Shown in pieces: positions 18,045 to 27,528 of a stretch of DNA of 64,000 nt (position 1 is the stretch's first letter; the number at the start of each line of letters is the position of its first letter). Both the position numbers and the translations under genes were made by a program. The stretch lies in NCBI GenBank assembly GCA_023460175.1, contig JAEWRC010000080.1:45056-109055 (forward strand). Direction: 5' to 3'. The DNA comes from Actinomycetes bacterium. GTDB lineage: Bacteria; Actinomycetota; Actinomycetes; Mycobacteriales; Mycobacteriaceae. The notes beneath the pieces were generated by a model. That model had not been told where the DNA came from. It did not search any database and saw only the letters and a program-made list of their open reading frames with translations.

Positions 18045-18527
18045 TCAGCTGAGCCGATTCCACTCCCCGCACCGCGAGGTCGAGAAGGCCACGTCACTCG
18101 GCGAGATGGTGACAACGACCGGCCCATCCTCGTTCCCATTGGCGATGAGGTCGTGGAATTCGCCCGACGTGCCCTGCAATCGCTCCCAGTAGCAACCGCT
18201 GCTCGGCGTTGCCCGGTAGGTCCCGGGCAGGATCTCGGGCCCAACCAGAAATATTCCGGTCCCCGGAATGGTGCTCAATTGAGCCAGCCGCTCCTTCTCC
18301 GCCACGGCTGATTCCCTGGTGTCCAGAGCTGTCGCTTGCTGCTCCTGGGCGGCTTGCTCTTCAGCCAGCGTCTGCCGCTCGGTATCGAGACGCTGCACTT
18401 CGGCATCCGTCGCCGCACGGGTCACCGTCACGGTTTCGACGGGTTGCGATTGCGGAGCACCGGCGCAGGCCACCAATCCACAACAAGCCAGTCCGCCAAG
18501 CACTCCCGCGGCTACATTCCTGAACAT
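18045..18527 (-). CDS. Small lipoprotein with a coiled-coil linker
   Basis: A 160-residue exported protein. I start it at the ATG at 18527, which has a GAGGGGGAG ribosome site just upstream. It has a lipobox (LACCGLVACAG), so it should be lipidated and anchored outside the membrane. A heptad-like segment rich in Q, E and A (about residues 45-90) precedes a C-terminal domain with GPEILPGTYRATPSSGCYW and a second Cys near the end. That C-terminal pattern occurs in many actinobacterial secreted proteins of unknown function. It is convergent with the nuclease cassette. Confidence 0.75.
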   Translation of the reverse strand: MFRNVAAGVLGGLACCGLVACAGAPQSQPVETVTVTRAATDAEVQRLDTERQTLAEEQAAQEQQATALDTRESAVAEKERLAQLSTIPGTGIFLVGPEILPGTYRATPSSGCYWERLQGTSGEFHDLIANGNEDGPVVVTISPSDVAFSTSRCGEWNRLS

Positions 18528-18800
18528 GTTCTCCCCCTCAGGTGAACTTCTGGCCGTCGCGTATCGGAGCGGTCTCCGAGTCCCCACACGACGACAGCGC
18601 AGAGACTAGACCCCGCCACCGACAGAAGAGGAAGCGCTCACCGCGAGAGGACGCGCACATCGAGAAGCCCACCTTCGAGCGACAACGAGCGACACGCCTC
18701 GTCGGCCCGGGCGCAAAGTCGCTCAGGTGTCGCTGCGAGGTGGGCAATTCGGAATCCCCAGGGGCGCCGGATGCGGGCCCGGGCCGCCACCTTGGAGGAA

Positions 18801-18824
18801 CGGCTGCGCTCCGGAGCGCAGCCG
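18801..18824. repeat. Perfect 24-bp palindrome
   Basis: CGGCTGCGCTCC followed immediately by its reverse complement GGAGCGCAGCCG, with no loop. It lies 13 bp from a second palindrome. Confidence 0.85.
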
Positions 18825-18837
18825 TAGCCAACAGGTG

Positions 18838-18884
18838 TTGACTATGCATTTCGTACTCCCGGAGAGTACGAAATGCATAGTCAA
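18838..18884. repeat. Perfect 21-bp inverted repeat with a 5-nt loop
   Basis: Arms at 18838-18858 and 18864-18884 are exact reverse complements (first arm begins TTGACTATGCATTTCG) around the loop CCGGA. The arms are strikingly AT-rich for this genome and contain ATGCAT. A strong cruciform or hairpin is expected. There is no U-tract, so a simple terminator is not the obvious reading. Confidence 0.9.
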
Positions 18885-19178
18885 GCTCGCTGTCGGACCT
18901 GACGAGGCGCCGAGGGTGGACATGTTCACACCACGTCCTGCGGGTTCGGGTCAATAACCCAACTCTGGGCGCGGCAGCAGCAGCGGCGGCGGCCCCGCCG
19001 GCCGCACCGACCCCCAGCCCCAGATCCCCAGTAACCAGAGTGACGCCAGCAACCCCCTGAGACCCCTGTGATCAGACACGCCCGACACGCGCCCCGCAGG
19101 CGGAGGCGGCAGCGGGGTGTCGTCGGCGCCGTCGCCTAAGTTGGACCCTCCGGAGACACGGCCAGGGAAAGGAGACGA

Positions 19179-20657
19179 GTGGACGCCACCGCTGAGCACG
19201 AAGCCACGCTGTCCGCTCCCGAGCTGCTCGAACAGCACCGCGACCTCCAGGGCTCCCCCACCGTCCGGCTGTTGGCCACGCAGAACCTGCACCTCTACGC
19301 CACGCTGATGGAACGCCACCTCGGCGGCGGGGTGGTCCCCGAGACCGAGCTGGTGGTCCTGCTCGAACGCGACCTCGACGACCTTGAGCGCCCCGACGGC
19401 CAGTCCGGCCTGGCGCTGATCAAGTCCTGGGCCAGCCAGGGCTGGCTGCACCGGGTCGCCGACACCCGCCCCGGCCACGAGCGCAACCTGTGCCACCTCA
19501 CCCAGGAGGCCCGCCGCGCGCTGGACTTCCTGCGGGGCATGCGCCGCAAGGACACCATCGCCACCGGGGGCTCCATTACCGGCATCGCCTCCCGGCTCAA
19601 GCAGATCGCGCTGCGGGTAGGCAACGACACCGACCGCATCCGCGCCGGCATCGAGGCCGAAATCGCCGCGCTACAAGAAGAACTCGACGCGCTGGAGCAG
19701 GGCCACGACCTGGACCGCCCGGCACCGGATCTCACCGACTCCTACGACGAGGCGCACGCCATTGCCCTGCAGATGGAACGGTTGATCACCGACATCGGCC
19801 AGTACGGCACCATGATCGAGCAGGCCACCGCCGCCCTGGACGACCCGATCGACAGCAACATCGAATACCGCGATCGGCAACGCCAGATGTACGCCGACTA
19901 CCAGGCCGCCTGGGACTCCCAGGGCCGCGACAGCCACCGCGCCTTCCTGCGGATGATCAACGACCCCGATCAGCGCGCCGAGTTCGAGGCCGACGTCGCC
20001 GCGGTCGCCGACGGCCTGCCCGGCCTGGACCCGGCGCTGCGCAAGGTGATGGCCGGCTTCTTCGAACTCGTCGGCCACCAGATCGACGAGGTGGAGCGCA
20101 TCCAGCAGCGCTGCGCGCAGCGGGTCAAGCGGTTCACGGCATTCGGCATGCTCGAGCAGAGCCGCGGGGTGGCCCGCCAGCTCAACGATGCCATCGGCGC
20201 CTCCCGCAACCTGCTGAAGTCCTCGCTGACCGACTCGCGCCTGGACCTCGAGCTGCCGCTGGCCCGCCACGCCATCAGTTCCGTTGGGGCCCTGAGCTTT
20301 AGGATCGGCGACCTGTCCAACCCGAAGCCCGCCGCGGTGGCCCAGGGCGAGGTGGACATCGCCAGCTTCGCCGCGCTGACCACGCAGGTCGACGCCCCGG
20401 CGATGTCGGAGATGATCAACACCGCGATCGTCGACGGCCCGCTGTCGCTACCGGACGCGGTCGACCGCCTGGATGCGGCCTACCTGGGCCACCTCATCGT
20501 GTTGTGGTCCTGGGCGCTGAAACAACCGGGCGCCGAGACCACCAACGAATCGGCCGTCGTGCGGTTCCAGTCCGTCGACGGCCACGACCGCCAGATGGAG
20601 GTCCCGCGCCTGATGTTCACCGAACCGATCTCGACCCTGTTGGGAGCCGCCCCGTGA
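19179..20657 (+). CDS. jetA: Condensin kleisin-type subunit JetA/MksF (DUF3375)
   Basis: A 492-residue DUF3375 protein starting at the GTG at 19179 behind a good ribosome site. It has N-terminal winged-helix-like segments (LLEQHRDLQGSPTVRLLATQN) and a long helical central part. In Wadjet/Mks condensins JetA is the kleisin that closes the SMC ring around DNA. It overlaps jetB by 4 bp (GTGA) and jetB overlaps jetC, so the three subunits are made together. Confidence 0.87.
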   Translation: MDATAEHEATLSAPELLEQHRDLQGSPTVRLLATQNLHLYATLMERHLGGGVVPETELVVLLERDLDDLERPDGQSGLALIKSWASQGWLHRVADTRPGHERNLCHLTQEARRALDFLRGMRRKDTIATGGSITGIASRLKQIALRVGNDTDRIRAGIEAEIAALQEELDALEQGHDLDRPAPDLTDSYDEAHAIALQMERLITDIGQYGTMIEQATAALDDPIDSNIEYRDRQRQMYADYQAAWDSQGRDSHRAFLRMINDPDQRAEFEADVAAVADGLPGLDPALRKVMAGFFELVGHQIDEVERIQQRCAQRVKRFTAFGMLEQSRGVARQLNDAIGASRNLLKSSLTDSRLDLELPLARHAISSVGALSFRIGDLSNPKPAAVAQGEVDIASFAALTTQVDAPAMSEMINTAIVDGPLSLPDAVDRLDAAYLGHLIVLWSWALKQPGAETTNESAVVRFQSVDGHDRQMEVPRLMFTEPISTLLGAAP

Positions 20658-21382
20658 CCACCGGCGACACCGACCTGGACTATGCGGCGCTGGCCGCCCT
20701 GCCCGAGGTCGACCAGAGCACCCGCGTCCCGCAGCAGCGCCGGCCCCGCTTCGACGGCGACGTCAGCGAGTTGCCCGACCGGGCCTGCTGGGCGCTGCAG
20801 CACCTGCTGACCCGCCGCTACATCAGCGCCGAGACCGACCGCGACCTCTACAGCTGGGTACTGGAATACCGCGCCGAGCTCAGCGTGCGGCTGTCCGAAC
20901 TGGACCTGATGCTGCGCGTCACAGAGAACGTCTCCGAGCACGGCGGGGTGGCGTTCATCGAGCAGGCCCGCTACGAATCCGCCCGGGGCGTCAAGCTTTT
21001 GCGCCGCGAACCGCTGGGCACCTACGACTCCATCCTGGCGCTGCACCTGGCCCAGTTCATGCGGGCCTCGGGCGATCAGAACGTGGTGATCAGCCGCGAC
21101 GAGATGCACGCGCTGTTCTCCGGGGTGCTCAACGAGGTCGACCGCGACGCGGTGACGTTCACCGCCCGCATCGACGCCGCCATCGCGCGCCTGGCCGGCC
21201 TGGAGATCCTGCGCAAGAGCCGCGACGACGAGGACAGCTACACCGTCAGCCCCGTCATCACCGCGGTGATGACGGCCTCGGTGATCGCCGAGTTGCAGCA
21301 ACAGTTCGAACTGCTGCTCTCCGGCGGCACCCCGGCCACCCCGGAAGACCCCGACGACCAGGAAGCCGGCATCGATGTCTGA
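20654..21382 (+). CDS. jetB: Condensin accessory subunit JetB/MksE (DUF4194)
   Basis: A 242-residue DUF4194 protein made of winged-helix-like repeats: [20 protein letters not shown], then [21 protein letters not shown] and a final [20 protein letters not shown]. It corresponds to the KITE/MukE-like subunit that bridges the kleisin and the SMC heads. It starts at a GTG overlapping the jetA stop and overlaps jetC by 8 bp. Confidence 0.87.
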   Translation: MTTGDTDLDYAALAALPEVDQSTRVPQQRRPRFDGDVSELPDRACWALQHLLTRRYISAETDRDLYSWVLEYRAELSVRLSELDLMLRVTENVSEHGGVAFIEQARYESARGVKLLRREPLGTYDSILALHLAQFMRASGDQNVVISRDEMHALFSGVLNEVDRDAVTFTARIDAAIARLAGLEILRKSRDDEDSYTVSPVITAVMTASVIAELQQQFELLLSGGTPATPEDPDDQEAGIDV

Positions 21383-24300
21383 GCAGTTCCACCTGTCCCG
21401 CCTGCAGGTCATCAACTGGGGTGTGTTCGACGGGTACCACGACATCCGCTTCAGCCCCGGCGGCGCGCTGATCGCCGGGGCTTCCGGCAGCGGCAAATCC
21501 TCGCTGCTGGACGCGATCTCGCTGGGCTTCCTGCCGTTCAACCGGCGCAACTTCAACGCCTCCGGCGACAACACCGCCGCCGGCTCGAGCGCGGGGCGGC
21601 GCACCGTCGACAAGTATGTGCGCGGCGCCTGGGGACAGCGCAGCGACGGCGGCACCTCGAAGGTGATGTACCTGCGCGGCGACGGCACCGCCTGGTCGGC
21701 GGTCGCAGTCACCTACGCCAGCGACAGCGGCCGCACCGTCACCGGCCTGGTCCTCAAGTGGCTCACCGGCGAGTCCCGCACCGACTCCTCGAGCCGGTTC
21801 GTGCTGGCCGACGGCGACCGCGACATCGAGGAGGTCTGCAACCGCTGGGCGGCCGGCCGCTTCGACACCAGCGTGTTCAAGGACGACTGGCGCTTTTCCA
21901 CCAAGGTCGAATCGCAGTACCTGGCCCAGCTGTACGCCACCATCGGCATCCGCAGCTCCGATGCCGCCCAGCAACTGCTCGGCAAGGCCAAGTCCCTGAA
22001 AAGCGTTGGCGGACTGGAACAGTTCGTCCGCGACTTCATGCTCGACGAACCCGACAGCCTGGCCCGGCTGCCGGAGGCGCTCAAGCAGATCGACCCGCTG
22101 GTCGAGGCCCGCGAGCTGCTGGCCGTCGCGCAGCGCAAACGCAAGATCCTCGGCGACATCGAAAAGATCCAGGCGCGCTATGTCTCGGAATCCTCCGACT
22201 TGGGCATCATCGACCTGGTCGACGCCCCGATGGTGCGCGCCTACACCGACCACGTCCGGCTGGCGCAGTGCCCGGCCCAGATCGAGTCGCTGGACCGCAC
22301 CATCGATCAGCTGGGCAACGAGTACGAGGACGTCACCCGCTCGCTGAATCTGGCCAAGGCCGAGGCGGATTCGCTCAACGCGCAGATCAGTGGCTCGAGC
22401 TCGAGCATCGGTCCGCTGCAGTCGCAGGTGGCCGCCGCCGAGGCCCAGGCCGAGGAGGTCTCGCGGCGCCGCGCCGCCTACGAATCCCTGCTGGCCGCCC
22501 AGGATCTCGACGCCCCCGAGACCGCCGACGAGTTCTGGAACCTGCGCGAGGAGCTGACCAACCAGGCCACCGAGACGATGGCCAAGCTCGACCGCGGCCG
22601 CGAATCGTCCACCGACGCCGAGTACGCGCAGAAGGTGGCGCGGATGGCCCGCGACGACGCCGCCAAGGAGCTCAAGCGCGTCGAACAGGTGGGCTCCGCA
22701 CTGCCCGAATCGGCCATCACCATGCGCGATTTCATCTGCGCGGCCGTCGGGGTGGACGCCGCCGAACTGCCCTACATCGCCGAGCTGCTGGACCTGCGTC
22801 CGGAGCACAGCCGCTGGCGCGTGGCGGTGGAGAAGGTGCTGCGCGGGGTGGGCCTGCGGCTGTTGGTGCCCGACCGGCATTACGCCGCGGTGCTGCGCTT
22901 CGTCAACGAGACCAACATGCGTGGCCGGCTGCAGCTGCACCACGTGCGCGCCAGCCTGGTGGGCGCCACCCCGGTCGAGGCCGAGCCGAACACGTTGGCC
23001 GGCAAGCTGTTCCTCGTCGACCCGAATCATCCGTGCGCGGCCGAGGCCGCCGACGTCGTCGCGCATGCGGGCGATCACATCTGCGTCGACACCCCCGACG
23101 TGTTCAACCGGTTCCGCCGCGCGGTCACCGACACCGGCCTGTACAAGGATTCCGATCGGCTGGCCGTCAAGGACGACCGTCGCCCGCTCAAGCAGGCCGA
23201 CTACATCTACCAGGGCGACGTGGCCACCAAGATCGACGCGCTGACCGTCGATCTGGCCAACGCCGAGCAGGCCTACCAGCTGGCCCGCCGCGCCGCCGAC
23301 GACATCGCCGCGCAGCGCCAGCAGTGGCGCGACCGGGCCGCGGCCAGCCGCGCGATCTGCGAGCAGTTCCCGCAGTGGAACCACATCGACACCGAGACCG
23401 CCGACAAGCACGCCGACCGGCTGCGCGAGCAGTTCGAGATCCTGCTGGCCGACCACCCGGACATCGAGGCGCTCTCGGCCCGCGCCGAGGAATGCTGGTC
23501 GGAGATCCAGACCCTGATGACCCGCCGCGGCGCCATCCAGACCCGCCGCGACGACCTCGACCACCGCCGCACCCAGCTGCTGGAGCTGTCCGAGCGGCTG
23601 TCCCCGCCGTTCGTGTCCGAGCCGCTGACCGAGCTGCTGCACCGCTACGCCGCCGAGGTTCCGGTGCCGCTGGAGCTGCTGGGACCCGAGCCGCACCGCG
23701 AGGCGCTGTTCACCGCGATCCGCCGGGAACGCGAGCAGCTGCGGGAGAGCCGTCGTCGCTCCTATGACGAATTGGCCCGAATCCTCAACACTTTCGACAC
23801 CGCCTTCCCCGACGCGATCCCCAACGACAGCGAGGTGTTCGACGAACGGGTGCACGACTACGTCGCGCTGTGCCGCCACATCGACGAGCGCGAACTACCC
23901 GAGGCCTTCGAGCGGATGATGCGCCTGGTCACCGAGCAGGCCCCGGACGCGATCCTGACGCTGCACCGCGTCGCCGAGCAGGAGACCCGCCGGATCAGCG
24001 AGCAGATCGACCGGGTCAACACCGGCCTGGGTGCCGTCGAGTTCAACAGCGGCACCAAGCTGACGCTGCGCGCCACCCCGCGGCACCTGACCGCGGTCGC
24101 CGAGCTCACCGACATTGTCCGCGCCATCTCGCGGCGCATCGCCGAGGTGGGCCTGGGCGACAAGCAGGCCATCCTGGACCAGTACGCCGACATCCTGCGG
24201 CTGCGAAATCGGTTGGCATCCACCGCCCCCGAAGACAAGGCCTGGACCCGCGACGCGCTGGACGTGCGCAACCGGTTCACCTTCGACTGCGCCGAGTGGG

Positions 24301-24743
24301 ACGCCGACAGCGACGAGCTGATCCGCACGCACAGCAACGCCGGCGACAACTCCGGCGGCGAGCAGGAGAAGTTGATGGCGTTCTGCCTGGCGGGCGCGCT
24401 GAGCTTCAACCTGGCCAGCCCCGATGGCGGCGACAATCGTCCGGTATTCGCGCAGTTGATGCTCGACGAGGCGTTCTCCAAGTCGGACCCGCAGTTCGCG
24501 CAGCAGGCGCTGCAGGCGTTCCGCAAGTTCGGCTTCCAGTTGGTGATCGTGGCGACGGTGCAGAACGCGACCACCATTCAGCCCTACATCGATTCGGTGG
24601 TGATGGTGTCCAAGCGCGAGGCGTCCGGACGCAACGCGCGCCCGGTCGCGACGGTGGCGACCAAGACCATCTCGGACTTCACCGCGCTGCGCCACGAGAT
24701 GACGGCAACCGCGAACGCCAAGCGGGTGCCCACCCCGGTGTGA
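21375..24743 (+). CDS. jetC: SMC/MukB-like condensin ATPase JetC/MksB
   Basis: A 1122-residue SMC-like ATPase. The Walker A loop [13 protein letters not shown] lies at residues ~35-47; long coiled coils flank a hinge-like segment (about residues 450-600); the C-terminal head has the ABC signature [11 protein letters not shown] and Walker [10 protein letters not shown]. It should use ATP to extrude DNA loops with JetA and JetB. In plasmid-restricting Wadjet systems (EptABCD of M. smegmatis) a fourth gene, JetD, is the topoisomerase-VI-like nuclease that cuts the extruded DNA. No such gene follows here; two unrelated genes on the other strand do. Confidence 0.9.
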   Translation: MSEQFHLSRLQVINWGVFDGYHDIRFSPGGALIAGASGSGKSSLLDAISLGFLPFNRRNFNASGDNTAAGSSAGRRTVDKYVRGAWGQRSDGGTSKVMYLRGDGTAWSAVAVTYASDSGRTVTGLVLKWLTGESRTDSSSRFVLADGDRDIEEVCNRWAAGRFDTSVFKDDWRFSTKVESQYLAQLYATIGIRSSDAAQQLLGKAKSLKSVGGLEQFVRDFMLDEPDSLARLPEALKQIDPLVEARELLAVAQRKRKILGDIEKIQARYVSESSDLGIIDLVDAPMVRAYTDHVRLAQCPAQIESLDRTIDQLGNEYEDVTRSLNLAKAEADSLNAQISGSSSSIGPLQSQVAAAEAQAEEVSRRRAAYESLLAAQDLDAPETADEFWNLREELTNQATETMAKLDRGRESSTDAEYAQKVARMARDDAAKELKRVEQVGSALPESAITMRDFICAAVGVDAAELPYIAELLDLRPEHSRWRVAVEKVLRGVGLRLLVPDRHYAAVLRFVNETNMRGRLQLHHVRASLVGATPVEAEPNTLAGKLFLVDPNHPCAAEAADVVAHAGDHICVDTPDVFNRFRRAVTDTGLYKDSDRLAVKDDRRPLKQADYIYQGDVATKIDALTVDLANAEQAYQLARRAADDIAAQRQQWRDRAAASRAICEQFPQWNHIDTETADKHADRLREQFEILLADHPDIEALSARAEECWSEIQTLMTRRGAIQTRRDDLDHRRTQLLELSERLSPPFVSEPLTELLHRYAAEVPVPLELLGPEPHREALFTAIRREREQLRESRRRSYDELARILNTFDTAFPDAIPNDSEVFDERVHDYVALCRHIDERELPEAFERMMRLVTEQAPDAILTLHRVAEQETRRISEQIDRVNTGLGAVEFNSGTKLTLRATPRHLTAVAELTDIVRAISRRIAEVGLGDKQAILDQYADILRLRNRLASTAPEDKAWTRDALDVRNRFTFDCAEWDADSDELIRTHSNAGDNSGGEQEKLMAFCLAGALSFNLASPDGGDNRPVFAQLMLDEAFSKSDPQFAQQALQAFRKFGFQLVIVATVQNATTIQPYIDSVVMVSKREASGRNARPVATVATKTISDFTALRHEMTATANAKRVPTPV

Positions 24744-24770
24744 CGCGCCCGGGTTTCGCGGCGGACCACG

Positions 24771-25112
24771 CTACTGCCAGTGCCACACGCCGCGGCGGGC
24801 CACCCATCGTCCCGGCCGCGACATCGGGTCGAGCGTCGCGATGTCGGCGCCGCCGGACTCCAGGAATTGGCGTGCCCGTTCCAACAACGCGCGGCGGCGC
24901 CCGTCGAGCAGCGTCTCGAACCCACCGAGTCGGGAAACGATCTGCGCACAGCGTGCCGACAGCTGCTCACAGGTCATGCCGAAGCGCGGCAACGCCTCCT
25001 CCGGGTCGGGCCCGCCGAACGGCGCCCAGCGCACCACGAATTCGACGATCTCCCAATCGATCCCGTCGACCGGGGGCACGCCGGGCGGGATGCGACGATG
25101 TCGTTTCAGCAC
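24771..25112 (-). CDS. Hypothetical protein, DUF3263-like
   Basis: A 113-residue soluble protein. The segment DWEIVEFVVRWAPFGGPDPEEALPRF resembles the W..(Y/F)GG..EEA...FG pattern of small actinobacterial helical proteins such as DUF3263, followed by a Leu/Arg-rich helix. The similarity is weak and I assign no function. It is convergent with jetC (27 bp between stops) and overlaps the upstream gene by 7 bp, so the two small leftward genes are probably co-transcribed. It is not JetD. Confidence 0.55.
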   Translation of the reverse strand: MLKRHRRIPPGVPPVDGIDWEIVEFVVRWAPFGGPDPEEALPRFGMTCEQLSARCAQIVSRLGGFETLLDGRRRALLERARQFLESGGADIATLDPMSRPGRWVARRGVWHWQ

Positions 25113-25465
25113 AGGGCAGGACCCGGGTACTTCAGCGTCCGGTTGACCTCGTCGCTGAGGTAGTAGGCGTCGGCGATGGTATGGGCAACAAGTTCGAAGC
25201 TGGCCTCATCCATCCCGTAGAGAACTTCCAGCGGGTCACTCGGTGGCTCTGAGGGCAGGGTGCGCATCGCCTCGACGAACGGGTACAGCAGTTCCTGTCG
25301 GGCCGCGAGGGCCCGGGGCAGCAGCGTCTCGGCGACGCCGGCTCGGGTCGCCGCCGGCATGCCGAGGTAGTCGTCACGTGGGATCAACGCATCACATGCC
25401 CACTCGAGTTGGGGCCGAATGGATTCCAGGGCGCTGTGCACGGTCACCTCCAGTTCGCGGTCCAC
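25106..25465 (-). CDS. Hypothetical protein of 119 residues
   Basis: I do not recognise this family with confidence. The protein is acidic and helical, with CDALIPRDDYLGMPAATRAG near residue 24 and a tail reading YYLSDEVNRTLKYPGPALC. The first motif slightly recalls gluconate 2-dehydrogenase subunit 3, which usually accompanies a large oxidoreductase that is absent here. An operator-like sequence related to the GntR site at 27409 lies about 90 bp upstream. It overlaps the following 113-residue gene. Confidence 0.55.
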   Translation of the reverse strand: MDRELEVTVHSALESIRPQLEWACDALIPRDDYLGMPAATRAGVAETLLPRALAARQELLYPFVEAMRTLPSEPPSDPLEVLYGMDEASFELVAHTIADAYYLSDEVNRTLKYPGPALC

Positions 25466-25550
25466 GCCCCGAGGCTGACACCGCAGGGGGTTGGGTCACT
25501 TCCCCCCAATCGAGTGACGTGAACCACCGTAACCCATTGAGTTCGGAAGT

Positions 25551-25567
25551 CAACATTCTGAATACAG
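25551..25567. promoter_or_regulatory. Operator-like inverted repeat, related to the GntR site at 27409
   Basis: CAACATTCTGAATACAG: the core ATTC-T-GAAT is identical to the centre of TGAATTCTGAATTCA at 27409-27423. It lies between the patatin stop and the start of the 119-residue gene. Confidence 0.4.
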
Positions 25568-25587
25568 TAAGGGAACGGCGCGAACGT

Positions 25588-26625
25588 CTACTGCACGTAA
25601 TGCGCCCGGCGGAACCGCTCGAGATAGGCCGGCCAATCCCACGTCGAGAGGAACTCGGCGGTGGCCGCATACCCCTTGTCGTAGAGCGCCTGGGCCTGGG
25701 CTCGGGTGATGTCGAAGTCCAGCACGCCGACGTCGGTCGAATCGACCTGGATGGCACGGGCTTTGACCCACGGCTGGCTCAGATGCGTCTGATCGTGGCC
25801 GGCCAGCATGGTGGTGAGCAGGCTCTCCAGCAGCGTCGGACCGCCCCGGCACGGCAGCCGCAACCCCGGGATCAACTCCTCGACCGACGGCGCGGGCAGA
25901 TACGGCACCACCGCCACGCCGAAGGTCGGCCACCGCGGCTCTCCCCCGTCGGGCCGATCGAACGAATCGATCGGAAAGTTCGACAGCACACCCCCGTCGA
26001 CCAGTGTCGACGGCTCACCGGCCGCGTCGCGCAGGGTGACCGGCGGGAACAGGAACGGGATGGCCATCGACGCGCGCACCGCGTCGGCAACCGACTGCTC
26101 GTCGGGGTCCAGGCCGTAGACCCGCCGGTAGTCCCAGGGCAGCCGCACCAGTTGCCCGGTGGTCAGGTCGGTCACCGTCACCACCAGCCGGTAGCGCCGC
26201 TCGGCGAGCAGGTGATCGTCGTCGACGGCGAGATCACCGAACGTGACGATGCCCAGGTTCGCCAGCTCACCGCGAATCCACTCGTGGGCGAAGTCGCCGC
26301 GGTAGACCCCGGTTTCGCGCAGCAGTCCCCACGCGGTGCCGAACAGCGGAATCCGCTCCAGCGGACCGCTGTCCCGAAACTTGCTGTACGGCACGCTGAT
26401 CGCGAGTTCCCGCACGAGTTCGCTACGCAGCACCCCGCGTTGGGCCGCAGCGGCCACGACCGCGCCGACCAGTGACCCCGCCGAGGTTCCGGACACCCGC
26501 TGCACGGCGTACCCGGCGTCGGTCAGCGCGCCGACTGCGCCGACGAGCCCGATGCCCTTGGCCCCACCGCCGGACAGCACGAGATCCGCGCGCCGCGGGC
26601 CCGAGACGCCTCGCTTGCCGGCCAT
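25588..26625 (-). CDS. Patatin-like phospholipase
   Basis: A 345-residue patatin-family lipid acyl hydrolase. The oxyanion hole LSGGGAKGIGLVG, the nucleophile elbow GTSAGS (GXSXG) and the DGG element of the Ser-Asp dyad in LVDGGVLSNFP are all present, so it should be active. No signal peptide or membrane helix is seen, which suggests a cytosolic or peripheral enzyme acting on phospholipids or storage lipids. Its start lies 10 bp from the GntR gene stop on the same strand, so it is probably co-transcribed with that regulator. Confidence 0.88.
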   Translation of the reverse strand: MAGKRGVSGPRRADLVLSGGGAKGIGLVGAVGALTDAGYAVQRVSGTSAGSLVGAVVAAAAQRGVLRSELVRELAISVPYSKFRDSGPLERIPLFGTAWGLLRETGVYRGDFAHEWIRGELANLGIVTFGDLAVDDDHLLAERRYRLVVTVTDLTTGQLVRLPWDYRRVYGLDPDEQSVADAVRASMAIPFLFPPVTLRDAAGEPSTLVDGGVLSNFPIDSFDRPDGGEPRWPTFGVAVVPYLPAPSVEELIPGLRLPCRGGPTLLESLLTTMLAGHDQTHLSQPWVKARAIQVDSTDVGVLDFDITRAQAQALYDKGYAATAEFLSTWDWPAYLERFRRAHYVQ

Positions 26626-26635
26626 CGCCTACCCC

Positions 26636-27319
26636 CTAGGACGCGAACAGGTTCTCCACGTTGTCCCCGCGCATGGCGCCCAGGATCAGTTCGCAACCGT
26701 GGTCGGCGTGCTCCTTGGAGAGTTGATCGGCCAGGTCCGCGTCGCCGGCGACGATCGCCTCGTGAATCTTCTTGTGCTCGTTCCACACCCACTGCGGGGT
26801 GCCGCTGTGGCGCAGCACCTCGCCCATCACCCGGCGCACGTTGTGGAACAGCACCGCGGTGGTTTCGAGCAGCAGGGTGTTGTCGGCGACCTTGAGCAGG
26901 TACTGGTGGAACTCCATGTCCGCGGTGATCATGTGGGCGAATGACCCCTCGGCCACCGCCCGCTCGCCGCGGGCGAGCACCTCGGCGATGTAGTCGATAT
27001 CGCGGTCGGTGCGCCGGTCGGCCGCCCGCCGCGCCGCCAGGCCGTCGATCGCGGCGCGCATCTCGTAGAGGTCGACCACGAACTTCTCGTCCACCGGCAC
27101 CACCTCAAGCCCGCGGCGGTTGGCGGTCTCGCGCACCAGTCCGTGCGACTTCAGCAGCAGCAACGCCTGCTGGATGGGCTGGCGCGAAATCTGGAACCGC
27201 TCGGCCAGCAACTCCTGGCGCAACGGCGCCCCACCAGCAAGTTCACCACTGCAGATCTCGTCGATGATCGCGTCGTACACCTGCTCTACGCGCGACGGCG
27301 GAACTGGCAGTGCGGTCAT
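26636..27319 (-). CDS. GntR-family transcriptional regulator (FCD/FadR subfamily)
   Basis: A 227-residue regulator. Residues ~10-75 form the winged helix (GAPLRQELLAERFQISRQPI), and residues ~85-215 an FCD ligand-binding domain with the metal-binding pattern D, H (EFHQYLL), H (EHKKIHEAI) and H (HADHG). It is divergent from the acyl-CoA ligase operon and separated from it by 209 bp that contain a perfect 15-bp palindrome. Regulators of this type are usually repressors released by an organic acid or acyl-CoA, here probably the substrate of the adjacent pathway. Confidence 0.87.
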   Translation of the reverse strand: MTALPVPPSRVEQVYDAIIDEICSGELAGGAPLRQELLAERFQISRQPIQQALLLLKSHGLVRETANRRGLEVVPVDEKFVVDLYEMRAAIDGLAARRAADRRTDRDIDYIAEVLARGERAVAEGSFAHMITADMEFHQYLLKVADNTLLLETTAVLFHNVRRVMGEVLRHSGTPQWVWNEHKKIHEAIVAGDADLADQLSKEHADHGCELILGAMRGDNVENLFAS

Positions 27320-27408
27320 CGATGGCCCCCTCGTCAGTCACGGCAGTCGAGTCACCAGGGTAACCCGCGCCACAGTGGTCGCACTCAATCTAGCCGAATT
27401 TTGGATGT

Positions 27409-27423
27409 TGAATTCTGAATTCA
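27409..27423. promoter_or_regulatory. Palindromic operator TGAATTC-T-GAATTCA
   Basis: Two perfect 7-bp arms around a single T, in the divergent region between the GntR gene and the ligase operon, about 105 bp upstream of the ligase start. Its AT-rich composition stands out. FCD-type GntR proteins bind short palindromes of this kind. Confidence 0.65.
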
Positions 27424-27528
27424 GTCAGGCTAGTGTCGGCTGCATCACACCGCGTGGCGGACGTGCCAGCCGGCACAGCACCGCGACTGAGCTGCAAAGA
27501 CACCGAACCGCAAGGACGAGGAGAGATC

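Larger units (their letters stand above)
18528..19178. other. 651-bp intergenic region with two perfect palindromes
   Basis: Lies between the leftward lipoprotein gene and the rightward condensin operon. Several frames are open on both strands but none has a credible start, ribosome site or domain. The noteworthy content is two perfect inverted repeats at 18801-18824 and 18838-18884. From 18960 to 19100 the sequence is low-complexity and GC-rich. The promoter of the condensin operon must lie here; AAAGGAGACGA at 19169-19179 is its ribosome site. Confidence 0.6.

Noticed and set aside
18838..18884. Reading the long palindrome as an intrinsic terminator
   Set aside because: No U-tract on either strand and it sits far from the ends of both flanking genes.
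18542..18957. Overlapping short open frames in the 18.5-19.0 kb gap
   Set aside because: No ribosome site, no recognisable domain, and they run through the palindromes.
21258..23879. 873-residue minus-strand frame opposite jetC, considered as a hidden JetD
   Set aside because: Low-complexity Gly/Val/Leu shadow with no DUF2220/Toprim motif.
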